Shown here piece after piece: positions 21,705 to 33,171 of a stretch of DNA of 64,000 nt. Both the position numbers and the translations under genes were made by a program. The stretch is from Kwoniella bestiolae CBS 10118 (lineage: Eukaryota; Basidiomycota; Tremellomycetes; Tremellales; Cryptococcaceae): NCBI RefSeq assembly GCF_000512585.2, contig NC_089244.1, positions 124,001 through 188,000 of the forward strand. The letters run 5' to 3'. Within the stretch, counting starts at the first letter, position 1. Each line of letters opens with the position of its first letter. The notes beneath the pieces were generated by a model that was not told the origin of the DNA, did not search any database, and saw nothing but the letters and a program-made list of their open reading frames with translations.

Positions 21705-23032
21705 ATGGCCGAAAGCGATACAACGGCCGAGAGCGAGAGCGAGCTGGTAAAACAATATCGCACAAAGTTCGATTGTAGCGGTACGTCCCAACATCTCACA
21801 ATTTACACAAGGTTGAACGGTCCTTGGCCCCCCTTGGCCCCCCTTCATCTACTTCTGACTTCGACTATCTCACTAATTCTGGATGTTAACTTAATGTACT
21901 TTGGAAAGGTTTTAGATACCGGAGATAGGCAAAGACTTACCAGATACAGCTCATCCCTAGCTGATCCAATACGTTCAATCGAGGACCTAACGATTCTGGG
22001 GAACACGGGAACTCTTAATGGACAAAGTGCAGCTACGATACTCTCGAATATTAACCTCAATTTCGCCAATCGCCATTGGGGTACTCCCCATGCTGAGGAA
22101 CTGGCGAGACTGTGCGCGGCAGGTGCGATTATCAACCTTACTGAACGAGCCACTCGGAGGGAGTGTGAGCGAGCGCGAGTATCAACCGGAACAGAATTGG
22201 ATCGGAAGGAATATGAATATTATCAGGCGCTTGCTTCGTATATATGGATAGCACCAGCAGGAGTACGGTCTTCGTTACAAGACTCTTCGTATCCGAATCA
22301 GAAGACCTACGACCAACCCCAATATATCTACCATGCTCCCACTCTGACCTCCGGTTCAGGGAACCTACATTCTGTGAGTGGATCCCGTTGCCGGACGAGG
22401 GCCCGTTAACTTGAACTTAACTTTCTCACTGCTGCAGTCTACTCAACGGTGTTCTGATGAGCGACATCATGATCACCGGGTCATGATGCAAATGCAAAGC
22501 TATGGCTCGGATACAAATCACGGGTATAGCTCTAGCCATAATCACAATGATGATTCTTGTACAGCACCACCTCAGAGCTATTACGCTCAAACCTTCTCAA
22601 CGCCACTGCCACAGGGTACTTCAGGATATCCTCAATCGCAACTTTCCAATCACGGAGTCATCGTCACCCCTCAGACTCCTGGTCCGGCCTACCAGATATA
22701 CTATACCGACTATAATTGCTGTTCCTCGCTGGCCCTCACCGGAGTCACGCAAGCTGGGAGCGGAGGCTACGCTCAGACCTGCACACACGTATCGTCCGGG
22801 GAGACTCGTAAGTTCTTCGAGCCATTTGAACGGGTATATACAGTTAGACTGACTTTAACGTGGATATTGCACACCAGTCCCATCGATCCATCATGTTTTA
22901 AATTATGACGTTGACGCGAGGCAGGTAACAAGACAGGCCGATTCGTGCTTGCGTTTTACATCTGATCCAGCGGAATATGCCTACTGTCCAGGCCTTGATA
23001 ACTCGAGGCTCACCCACATTGTCCGGTCATAG
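21705..23032 (+). CDS. Tandem family member 3, unknown function
   Basis: Four exons fit by frame: 21705-21780 (MAESDTTAESESELVKQYR...), 21916-22373, 22438-22807 and 22878-23032. A phase-1 intron precedes DTGDRQRLTRYSSSL. The domain core reads LNGQSAATILSNINLNFANR, then HAEELARLCAAGAIINL with TERATRRE. The tail is disordered and tyrosine/glutamine/serine-rich (PQSYYAQTFSTPLPQGTSGY), and the last exon has FTSDPAEYAYCPGLDNSRLT, a block also present in member 4. About 350 residues. This is the clearest intact member. There is no catalytic motif I can name. Confidence 0.75.
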
Positions 23033-23622
23033 AGTAGAGATCGTACTTTTCATAAATTTGAGGATGGCCGTGGTCACATCAGAAGAAACATAATGCCCGA
23101 AATGACTCATCATCTATGCTACAATCATGCATTCTCCGTTTTCGAAGTGAAAATTCCTTGTGGAATGTGTTGCTATAAAGTCATAAATGATGTGTGAAAA
23201 GTAAAGTATGTCAGCTCAAGTCCAATGAGAAAAGGACTCACAGAGGTTTTGGATCACCAGCTTCGGCAATGTAAAACAGTCCCCGGCCAAGTCGAGAAGT
23301 CTTGGTCTGATTCGACCTTCCATATCGTTATCCTTTCATAATTTCGGACGATGGGGTGCTGTAATGTCAGCTCAGCCTTCGTCGATGATTCGTGTCAGTC
23401 ACAAAGAAGATACCATTGCACAGCATCCACAGTCCCATGCACCGGTGTATATAAGACACCAGCTCTAGGCAAATTTGCTGGCCTTGTGGTTCTTGTTTTT
23501 TCTTATTTCTTGTTCTCCCATAATCCATAATCTTCCTTCACTTCACGTTGTAGAGCTGTTCTTCATCGACGATCGAGAATACCCAAGATCACCCAGAGAA
23601 TACACTAAAGCCAATCTACACA
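23033..23622. other. Spacer between family members 3 and 4
   Basis: 590 bp. It holds the 3' repeat copy B (23111 onward) and, from about 23287, a segment beginning aagtcgagaagtctt that also begins the upstream flank of member 3 (21361). A TATATAAGA sequence lies near 23447-23455, about 170 bp before the member 4 start. Confidence 0.6.
23111..23160 (+). repeat. Family 3' flank repeat, copy B
   Basis: Has catctatgctacaatcatgc followed by attctccgttttcgaagtg, nearly identical to copy C at 24742. The preceding tggccgtggtcacatcagaa also pairs with tggccggggtcagatcggaa of unit C. Confidence 0.85.
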
Positions 23623-24638
23623 ATGGAGGAGGATGCGATCAAGCTGTACGAAGGGTATCTTGAGACCTACAATGATTGTCGTAGTACGTAATGACCTATC
23701 CCCTTTACACAGAAACAAAGTTGACTTTCTGTCACCAATTTTCATGGGCACAAAGATAAGAGCGACAAGACAAGACAAGACAAGACTGACCAAATACACC
23801 ACATCCTTGACTAAGTGTCTGAAAGATCCGATCAACGATCTCCAGACTATCTGCTCCGAGGGATCGTTCGAAGGCAGATCGGCTGCTACTGTACTATCCT
23901 CGGGGCGGCTAATGACGATTTCCGAAGTCGTTATGAGGGTTATCCACACGCTGAGCATCTCGCCAGATTGTGCGCTGAAGGTGCGTACCTCAACCTTATC
24001 GGACAAGGGACCATGAGGTGCCATCGGCGAGCGCCAGCATCGACATCATGACCAGAATCTTCGTCACAGGATCATTCGTACGCGCGTCATAGAATTGCCG
24101 ACCAGTCTCAATTTCACTACTACGCTCCCACCCTAGGATCACAGCCACGGTCTCTACCATCTGTGAGTTCACTGTCGAAAATTGCGCCAAAACGTGATAC
24201 AATACGCCAAACTTACCCTTCTCACTGCCACAGCCCGCTAACGGCTACTCTCAAGGGCAAGTTTCTCATTTGACGGTCGCACCTGAAGCCCCTGGCTCGG
24301 CCTACCCTCATGACTATGCCCCTTCCTGGTCTGCCCCTACCGGAATGACGCAACCTCACGCTCAGACCAGCACACCTGTAGCGCCTCCCACCGCCTCTTC
24401 CAGGCTCACTCGTGAGTCCTGCAAAAACAATACCCAAACACTTAAAGTAGTTACGTTGAGGGGCAATATATACTGACTCGTAAACTGGACATGACACACC
24501 CGTCCAGTTCCGCCGATCTCATTTCCAGACGGTGACGGCGACCGAACACCGCGTTTTACTAGTACAACTGATCCCTCGGCATATGCCTACCGTCGAGGCG
24601 ATAACAATCCGGGGAACAACCACTATCGCCAACGTTAG
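23623..24638 (+). pseudogene. Tandem family member 4, frameshifted and interrupted
   Basis: Exon 1 (23623-23683, MEEDAIKLYEGYLETYNDCR) and the domain start RLTKYTTSLTK...GSFEGRSAATVLSS match member 3. Between SAATVL and the next conserved block the DNA has 20 nt where members 2 and 3 have 15, so the frame is lost. The homologous text continues in another frame (GYPHAEHLARLCAEGAYLNL) and then meets a TGA near 24049. After that stop, the expected tail is readable (QFHYYAPTLG, then PEAPGSAYPHDY and FTSTTDPSAYAYRRGD) to a TAG at 24636-24638. Splice sites are still plausible. It is best called a pseudogene unless a sequencing error or an extra intron explains the break. Confidence 0.7.
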
Positions 24639-25042
24639 ATCCAGCCTACCAAGATCTTACGAGTCCTGTGCACACGGTTCCTCTTTACGAACTCGAAGCT
24701 GGCCGGGGTCAGATCGGAAAGGATGTCTGTATTATCAAACATCCTATGCTACAATCATGCATTCTCCGTTTCCGAAGTAAAGTCATTTAAATCTATGTAA
24801 AATGCGTATATACTATAAAATATTGCGTGATGTGTGGGGTGTGATGGATACAGAGTACGTCGTGATGGTAACATTTAAAGAAGATGTCAAGGAATATCTG
24901 GAAATTGTGACTCAATTCTACCGCCGTTCCAAGACCTGAATCTAACTAGCCAAACTAACGTCGGAACCAATGAACGAGCCTTGCGACTCTGAGCAACCAA
25001 CCATCGAATAAGCAGTACAGGGGGGATATCAGTCGAATGAAG
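24639..25042. other. Convergent spacer after the tandem family
   Basis: 404 bp holding the 3' repeat copy C from 24742, then unremarkable sequence before the stop of the LON-domain gene. Confidence 0.5.
24742..24890 (+). repeat. Family 3' flank repeat, copy C
   Basis: Blocks ctatgctacaatcatgc, attctccgtttccgaagt, atctat-aaa, gtatatact, gatgtgtg and ggtaacatttaaagaagat occur in the same order as in copy A after member 2. Confidence 0.85.
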
Positions 25043-28000
25043 TTAACCGACAACACACCTGTTTGGTGGACCAATATCAAATCAAGACGCAATGAGGGGG
25101 AAACGGAACAGTCAGCGAGATCGTTGATATGAAAAATTAAAGAAAAACCAATAGGCTTACCCGCTTGAGAACCTATTTCGATCGAACAAAATGTACATCA
25201 GCGGGATGATGACTGTGTTTGACAGATGAAGCAAACTCACCACCAAGACGATCTGAGCGATTCAACCCAGTGTACGATCAATTTCAATCTCAATCTGGGT
25301 GATCGGATGGGCAACAATCTCGCTTTTTCATATTCGTCAATTGGCATTACCTAATCATTCAATCGTCAGTACCTGATTCCAACATAGATAGGGGAGGACT
25401 GCACAACGATTGGCTCAAAGAGGGAGAAAGAACCCACCAAAGCCATCCAATAACTGAATTCACTCGGATCAGTAGGCATAACCCCATAAGTATTATTCAA
25501 TCTTTGTAACAACCACGGTGCACTACCGGACCTGAGCTGATCGATGAAAGCTTGACAGATCGCCATGAGTTCCTCGGTAGTTTCGGGCGTATCGTCCACG
25601 CTGGGAGCGGTGGAAGCAGAAGCAGAAGCCAAAGCGGCGAAGTCCACCGGTCCTCCACCTGAACCGAAAGTAGGTATACCGCCAAGTGGAGCAGGAGCAG
25701 GAACGGGGACGTTCAATGCACCCGGACTTGAGGTAGGGATACTGACGCTAGTTCCAGTTTCTGATGATGGAATCAGAACCGCAGGATTGGTATTACCACC
25801 AACCGAGGTGAGAGGTTGTGGAGTGGAACTTGAACCTGCAGGGCCGGATTTGTTCCGAGACATTGTGGCGTTGGCGCGAGTCATCACAGCTTCTCTTTCC
25901 ATGGCGATTTCTTCTTCAGGTGAGACATCGTCGATCCTGGAAATGGTTGTGGAAATCGTACAAGTCAGCATTATTGTTCGTCAGACGAAATTATTCGGGC
26001 ATGGGGCGATGATGTTACGGTAGACCCGAAACAAATTATTTGTGATTTTCGGGAGCCCTTGAGTGGAAATCAAACATACCTTTCAATCCTTCCAACAGAA
26101 TACCCATCCAGATTCCCTTTCTCCAGCAATTTGAAACGATGCGTACCGACAGTCTCGACCATAGATCTACCATCAGGTAACATCTGTACACTCTGGATCT
26201 CGAGCATCGTACCGTACTCCATTAGACCTTGTACTTGGGGTGAACCCGTCCCTCTGGCAGGTAAGACCATCCCGAATCTAGGCGAGGTAGATTCGATACA
26301 TCTTCGAATCATCAATCTGTATCTCGGTTCGAAGACATGCAAGATCGTTGGCATCCCCGGGAAAGCGAGGGTACAAACGAAGATTGGCGTGTTGAGACGG
26401 GCGTCTCGTTCGTCTCGCTCGATAGCTTCTTGACGCTCGATGTACTCTTCAGGGAATACCGTTTTGACTAATTAGTGATCGCCGGACTTGTTAGCATAAA
26501 AATAAGATGCAGTCACCCGAAATATACAGGACTCACTGATAGTTAATAATACTTTATTAACCGCATGATCCTGGAAGAATGCGAAACTGGGTAGATCTTG
26601 TCGGCAGACGGGACATCGTGTTGAGTGATCTAAGGAACGTGAAAGGCATTTCGAACAGAAAGACTAAGCAAAGCAAAAGTAGCGTTAGTGTTATTGTGAC
26701 AGAACAAAAACCGCAGAATAACGTAAGGTTGAAACAGTCAAGAGGTCAATGACCGATGTTTGAGAAAAACTTACATGTTGACAGGGGGTGGTGACAGGCT
26801 CATATAACAGCATGGCACACACGTCACATTCCAATGTCCCTAATAATTCTTTCTCGAAATTATCTTGATTTAGAGTCTGGTTCAAACTTGATCTGGGTAA
26901 CAGCCTTCGGGATGACCTTTCACTACGTTCGCCCCTACGCCTTTTCGAGCCCGTTCGACTCATACCCCTGCTCATGCTCGAGGAAGAGAGATGAGAGAAC
27001 TCATCCATCAACGAAGCTTGAGAGGTGGAAGGAGGAAGCGGTGAAGAATCCTCGTTTTCTGAGCTTGTCGACGATTCGACGTCGGTCTCTTCTTCTCCAG
27101 TAACACCAGCTACTTGACTTTCAAGTCGATGCTTTTCCTTTTGAACGATGGCAAGGATCTTGTCAACTGTCACATCGAGTAATGGAGAACTCGAAGAAGC
27201 GGAAGGAGCTTCGGAGGAATATGCCGGAGGTGGAGCAGGCATGGTAGCTGGAGTAGGAGCGGGTGGGTAGTAATGTACTCCTGAAGCTGGTCTCTGTCCA
27301 CTAGATCCGACTTGAGCATCGATTGATGTACTTTCAGCGCCGGGCACGTCAACATTGGACATCACACTTGAAGCGCTGGCTGTTGGGCTAAATCGTTTGC
27401 AAGTGGGGATAGGGCACATGACGTTTGCCCAGATCGCCAATCGCTGTTGATGTTGTCGTTGTTGAGCCGCGAAGATCTCGGACGGAGGTTCATTGGTGAA
27501 ATGTAGAGGAGGGGGAGAGGGTATGGAGATATGATTGGAAGATAAGGTATGACCACAAGGAAGAGTGATGGGATGATGAAGGGAAGGAGCATGACCATCG
27601 ACGGAAGGGCATAAAGCGCTATGAGGAGAGATGAAGAGAGATTAGAATACCATCGGACAAAAGCACGAGAGACTGAAGACGAAAACTCACCATCCCAAGA
27701 TACGCCCCAACTTATTGACCATATCCTTTCGATGTTCCAGCCTCGATGCAGCAGACTCGATATCCTCCGACACACCCGTGGCCACAGGTATATTCAATCC
27801 GCCGATTCCATCCCCACCTCTACCACTGGCGAAATCGGGAACAGCTCCAGAAGATGATATCAATGGGATAACACCTCCGATGGGATCGGACGAGAGTTGG
27901 TGAACAGGCAAGGTGGGTATGGGATTAGCATCCTGTGTGCTGATTCCTAGACCCACTGTAGCTTCTGAAGGTGCGGCAATTGGAGGTCGGACTAGCAATT

Positions 28001-28682
28001 CGATTTGCGGAGGATCTGCACCCACGGCGACAGTCGCTTGAGATTGCTGAAGATCGGAAGCAGAAGAAGAGGATCGAGCAGGACGAGAGTCGAAAGAAGC
28101 CATTCGAAGTGGTTGTGGTCTGGCGGTGGAGGCGTGTTTAGATCGGGAGATGGTATCCATTGCGTCTTGGGTAGAAGTGATTTTAGATCGGTCTGTGAAG
28201 GTACTAGGTCCAGTTCCACCATCATCATCGTCGCCGTCGCCTCTACCACCTCGATCTTGTTCCCGATCTCCATATCTACTACTTCTCGACCCGACGCTCC
28301 TCCTTCTCCTGGGTTTCGATGAACTCGATCCAGTCCCCTCGTCCTCTGACAACCATCGATTGGCCTCCTCACCGTCCGATCCGACTCGACGATGTCGTCG
28401 ATGTACGTGCGAGGGGATATTGGCGGTAGGACGCCATGATCGGATGGTACCAGTGGCTGTAGCAGGGGATGTTGGAGCGGTGGAGAGATCAGGAGTGGGA
28501 TATGCAGAAGATGGGTGGGTGGAGCTGGATGATGAGGATGATGCACGTTGAATTATTGATGAGGTCGACGATGATGGGAGATCGGTGAGTGTTGATGGGG
28601 AGGAGAAAGTATAGGGAGGGGGTGGAGTTAATCGAGGAGCCATGTTGGTCCTAGTTGTGTTTGGTAATGTTGGGTTGGACAT
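25043..28682 (-). CDS. RING-finger plus Lon-substrate-binding (LON) domain protein, LONRF-like
   Basis: Probable E3 ubiquitin ligase. The ~330-residue N-terminus is serine/arginine-rich and likely disordered. A degenerate RING-like block follows (GCALCPSVDG, LPCGHTLS and, after an insertion, CPIPTC). A second, canonical RING reads CDVCAMLLYEPVTTPCQH, then SFCSKCL and CPVCRQDLP, followed by LTIVKTVFPEEYIER. The LON domain starts PIFVCTLAFPGMPTILHVFE and has EPRYRLMIRRC, then FGMVLP. It is split by a long linker rich in P, S and A, and ends with RLLPIRSPRLRLKLIVHW and WWFSSGCVVG, the usual end of these proteins. The stop at 25043-25045 is inferred from two short last exons. The order RING-RING-LON is that of animal LONRF proteins. 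The substrate is unknown. Confidence 0.87.
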
Positions 28683-30518
28683 TGTTCACCGATCGCGAGG
28701 TGAAAAGATGAATTGGTGAAAATTCAAACTTTAGTTGTAACGATCGGGTGGAATGAGAGTGGTGGGGGTGTCTCGATCATGCATTAGAGAGTGGAGAGGA
28801 GATGTCGAGCAAGATGATACATGGATTTGGTGTTGATTGGTGAATTGGTGATGATCGACTATGAGGGGAAAGGATAGTTGTTGTTGGTCAGATATTTATA
28901 TGATTATTGGATCGGTGATTTGCGATCGAGAACGGTGAAAGGGATTGATAATGATTACAATGAATAACAAGATGGTAGTATGTGTATGTGTATGGAGATA
29001 GTTGCAGGATGAAGATGCAAGAGATGGATGGAAATGATATATGGTGTATGTTATGTATGATGATGGTTGATGATTGGTGTGGATGATGACGACAGCATAT
29101 AACAGAAAAGATTCAAGATTGAAAGAGTAAGTTACGATCGTAAAGTAGTGTAAAAGAGTAGACAGACAGTAGTGAAACTGAAACATCAACCTTATCGAAA
29201 ACACTACCAACATAGCACATTCCTTGAGATGAGACTTAGAGATGATCAAACTCACCTTTGTACAATGTGTTGCTCCCTTTCCTCTGCTTGTTCGTGTATG
29301 TATCTGCAGTAGTGAGTGATGATGATGATTATAATGATACCAAAGATGCAAAAGAGAACAAGAAGGTCTAAAGTGAAGAGTACCAGTACCAAAAGTGGAA
29401 AACTCGTCGATCATCAACTACCAACTGACTTGTGGCGCTTCGGACCCTTTTACATCACAACCTGGTCATCATCGGACAACTCATCTCATTCTCTTCTCAA
29501 CTGCACTTGTCCATTTACTTTTCACTATTGTGCACATATACATAGCTTCATGTTTCACCTTTTGGGTTGATTGACACGGAGACGGCATACATGATGTAGA
29601 ATACAGGACATAGGATCAGATCGGACTACAGAATGATTATTCTGTACTGCCATGTCATTCTGACAAGATGAGATTTGATCCGTCTATCGAAATAATCTGG
29701 CATAAAACCAAAGACCTTCCATGAGATGCTTGTTACCCTATTGCGTGTCATCTACTATCTGTAGTCACCCCTTCTACCACCGCATGTTAACTTTTTTAAC
29801 GTCCCTATGAAGATTGGCACAGAAAACTGCAGTATAAGCATACCTGTGCGTTCATCTCCCCCCGATCTCACTGAGGTACTGTATCCACCTATACGAACGA
29901 ATGCGGTACTCTGCCTCACAAAGAACGAAAAGAGCGGCAAGAACCAAAGGTCTCGCTCGCCTACAAGGGAAAGGGGAAAGGGAAAGGTCTGAAACGAAAC
30001 AACCAAATGCGAATGATCCCAACGGAAAGAACCCAAAAACAACGAGTGGAAATGGGTCTGTCTTCGCTCCAACACCCAACATCCTCTTGGCTTTGGCCTC
30101 GAAAGAAGAGGGCAGAGGAGAGAGAATTGCGTAAGTCACACGTGTGGTGGCGTCTTACTGGAACTTTTCATGTAAGAATAATCACCACCATCGATCGGAC
30201 GGGATCCCATTTTTTTCATGATGATGATGATGATGATGATGAGCGTGAATGTGGCAACCTCGATTAAGGCACAACCCCTTTCGATACCCCTACTCCCTGA
30301 TACTTATATATACCTCCCACTTAATTGGACAAGTGGGTCCTGCAGTTGCAGTCCACCAGCTTAGCTGCTTAGCTGTCCACCGGTGATCCCGGACCGAGCC
30401 CACCAGAAAAACAAGTCAATCCAACATTTCCCATTCGTCGTTATATATAGAATAGTATAGTATAGAGAGATATCCATCTCACTCTGATCATCCCATCCAC
30501 AGCGACAATTGTACAATC
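28683..30518. other. Long divergent intergenic/5' leader region
   Basis: 1.8 kb between the LONRF-like start and the CYB2 start, the longest gene-free stretch among the conserved genes. It is rich in tga/gat simple repeats; a (GAT)n run lies at about 30218-30242. Candidate splice-like signals (for example actcacctttg near 29250 on the minus strand) suggest a spliced 5' leader for the LONRF-like gene. No coding gene is supported. Confidence 0.5.
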
Positions 30519-32962
30519 ATGTCCATGTTCAGACACTTACAGCTACCCAGAGCCGCAAGATCTCTACGAGCTACGACTAAGACCGTTCGAGCACCACAGC
30601 GATGTTACAGCTCGAGCTCGTCAACCTCGAGGCAAAGCACGAGTCTTGTACTTGGTGCAGCAGCGGCAGCTGTGAGTCATCTTATACGATAGTATCTATG
30701 TATGCGCGTGGTACGATGCTGATGCGATTCTAATCTGGTTACACAGGGAATAGCAATAACCTATCATACATTCTTCCTTCCCTCTATCAAAGCAGATGAG
30801 GGAGTAGATAAATACCCTGGAACCAAACAACCTTCAGGACAGAAATTGATAAGTTACGAGGAGGTTCAGAAACATACGAAAAGGGATGATTGTTGGGTTA
30901 TAATTGATGTGAGCTTTGTATCGCAAAGAAGACCAAGGACGATCTGACCTGGATGAAATTGCAGGGCAATATATACGACGTGACTGATTTCCTGGATCAG
31001 CACCCGGGAGGAGCGGAAATCATTCTAGCGAACGCAGGGAAGGATGCTACGTGAGTGTTATCATCTGTAATAGTAGAAGCTAGTGCAAAGAAGAGAATAC
31101 TACATGATCATCACGCGATTTGTATTGATGAGATATATTTGACTACCACAGCAAGATATTCAAGCCCCTCCATCCGCCCGACGCCCTAGACACCCTCGAC
31201 GAATCGCAGCACCTCGGCCCTGTCGATCCCTTGACGATGCCCGAGCCCACGGAGGAAGAGCCAACAGAGGAAGAGCTGCGTATAAAAGAGGCGAGGAAGA
31301 CCTTGCCGCCGGTGGATGCGATGTTGTTGGTTAATGATTTTGAGGATTGGGCGGAGAAGGTATTGTCAGGGACGGCTTGGAATTATTATAAGTCTGCTGC
31401 TGATAGGGAGTTCAGTGAGTTCTTGGCTACTACTACTAAGCGTTCCATTCATCTTTTCACCTTTCGACTTTTGACTGAATGGCTAACTAAGCGTGATCCT
31501 TTTCATCAATAGCCGCAGCGGAGAACCAAGATGCCTTTCAACGATATTACTTCAGACCCCGAATCCTTCGCGACGCTACGACTGGATCTATTAACACTGA
31601 GTTTGTGGGGATGAAGACGGATTTGCCAATATTCATCTCTCCAGCTGCTATGGCTAAACTTGGACATCCACTGGGTGAGGTGAATTTGACGAAAGGTGCT
31701 GGGAAATGCGGGATCGTACAGGGTGTGAGTGTGACGTCCAATTCATAACATAACATCACATCACACCGACAAGACCTTCTTTCCTTCCTTCACAGATCTT
31801 TAGCTCACCCGCAATATCCCTCGACTCGACGAGCATTGTACTGATACTTGGTCCAATATCCTATGACAGATCTCAATCAACGCCTCCTGCTCCCTCGACG
31901 AAATCATGTCATCCCGCCAAGCAGGTCAACAAGTCATGTTCCAAATCTACCTCAACAAGGATCGTAAGGCCTCCGAAGCCCTGCTCCATAAAGTCACGGA
32001 ACTCGGAGCATCCGCTATAATATTTACGGTCGATACACCTTGGCGATCCAAGCGTACACGAGACGTTCGAGCCAAAACTGCTGTTGCTCCTCCCCCCTCT
32101 TCGGATGGGCAGACGAAATCCAAGTCTCCGCTGGGGGTTAGTCAGGCGATATCGGGGTATCAGGATACGAATTTGACGTGGAGTGATATAGGGTTTATAC
32201 GGGTGGGTCGAGTCTACCTTTCCCTCTTCTTGCCACTATGGGATGTGTACAGTAGAATGAGATGGATGGTTGTACTGACGATGGGATGATACGTAGAAAC
32301 ATACAAACCTACCTATCATCGTCAAGGGTATTCAAAGTATGGAAGATGCCGAATTATGTGTACAACATGGTGTACAGGGTATCATACTATCCAACCACGG
32401 TGGTAGACAATGCGATTTGTGAGTTTGGTTTATATGATGTTCTGGAGGTACCGAGGCTCATACTCTAGGTGAATTCCATAGCGCACCAGCACCTATCGAC
32501 TTGTTATACGAAATGCGCATTAACAAGCCCGAATTATTCGATAAGATCGACGTAATGATGGATGGAGGTGTCCGGTCGGGTGCGGATGTAGTCAAAGCTT
32601 TGGCACTGGGTGCGAAGGCTGTGGGGTTGGGTCGGAGCTTCTTGTATGCTAATGGGACGCATGGCGAGGATGGGGTCGTGAGGTTATGCGAGAGTGAGTG
32701 GGGTCTCTTGCTCAAGTCTAAGCCATACCCATACCTTGCCAAGCAGACACGTTTGCCCTTGAGGAAGCGATGGTCAGTCCGTACAAGTACTTGTTGCTGA
32801 TTCTCGTTGTCTTCACCTGCAGTCCTAGCTGAAGAGATCACCAATACGATGCGTAACATCGGGGCCAACAATATCTCAGATCTCAAGCCTCAGTTGGTCG
32901 GACCTGCTGGTCCGTGGGTGTATGGCAACGCTCCGCCATGGGGAGGGAAGAACAAGGCGTAG
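30519..32962 (+). CDS. CYB2: L-lactate dehydrogenase (cytochrome), flavocytochrome b2
   Basis: Mitochondrial intermembrane-space enzyme that oxidises L-lactate to pyruvate and passes electrons to cytochrome c. The N-terminus MSMFRHLQLPRAARSLRATT is a basic presequence, followed by a hydrophobic sorting segment (VLGAAAAAGIAITY). The cytochrome b5 domain has the haem ligand motif FLDQHPGGAEIIL. The FMN domain begins LVNDFEDWAEKVLSGTAW and contains DLPIFISPAAMAKLGHPLGE, VMFQIYLNKDR, FTVDTPWRSKR, the catalytic-base motif ILSNHGGRQCDF and MMDGGVRSGADVVKALALGA. The stop is at 32960-32962. About eight introns; the one after QCDF splices to APAPID using an AG at about 32480. The b5 fusion separates it from cytosolic glycolate oxidases. 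Confidence 0.95.
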
Positions 32963-33171
32963 TATGCTTAGGACTTTCTGGGGGGCCGTATCGTGATTTC
33001 AAAGACTGTTTATACGTTTTCGAACCTATGGGGATTTGCTTATAGAATGGTATGTTTGTATCAATATATGTATATGCATGTCTCTGCATCCGAATATCTA
33101 TCAATACATACACCTGTTGACTTGCGATGTCTTCTCTTTTTGTCATGTCGCGCAGTGATCTGATGGGATGT
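32963..33171. other. Convergent CYB2/EMC10 spacer
   Basis: Only 209 bp separate two converging stop codons, so the two 3' untranslated regions probably overlap. No other feature is seen. Confidence 0.5.

Noticed and set aside
16189..24475. Shared 15-mer ttgaggggcaatata at about 16189 and 24460
   Set aside because: It is short, and one copy lies upstream of a gene while the other is inside an intron of the broken copy. It may be chance, so I do not claim a repeat family.
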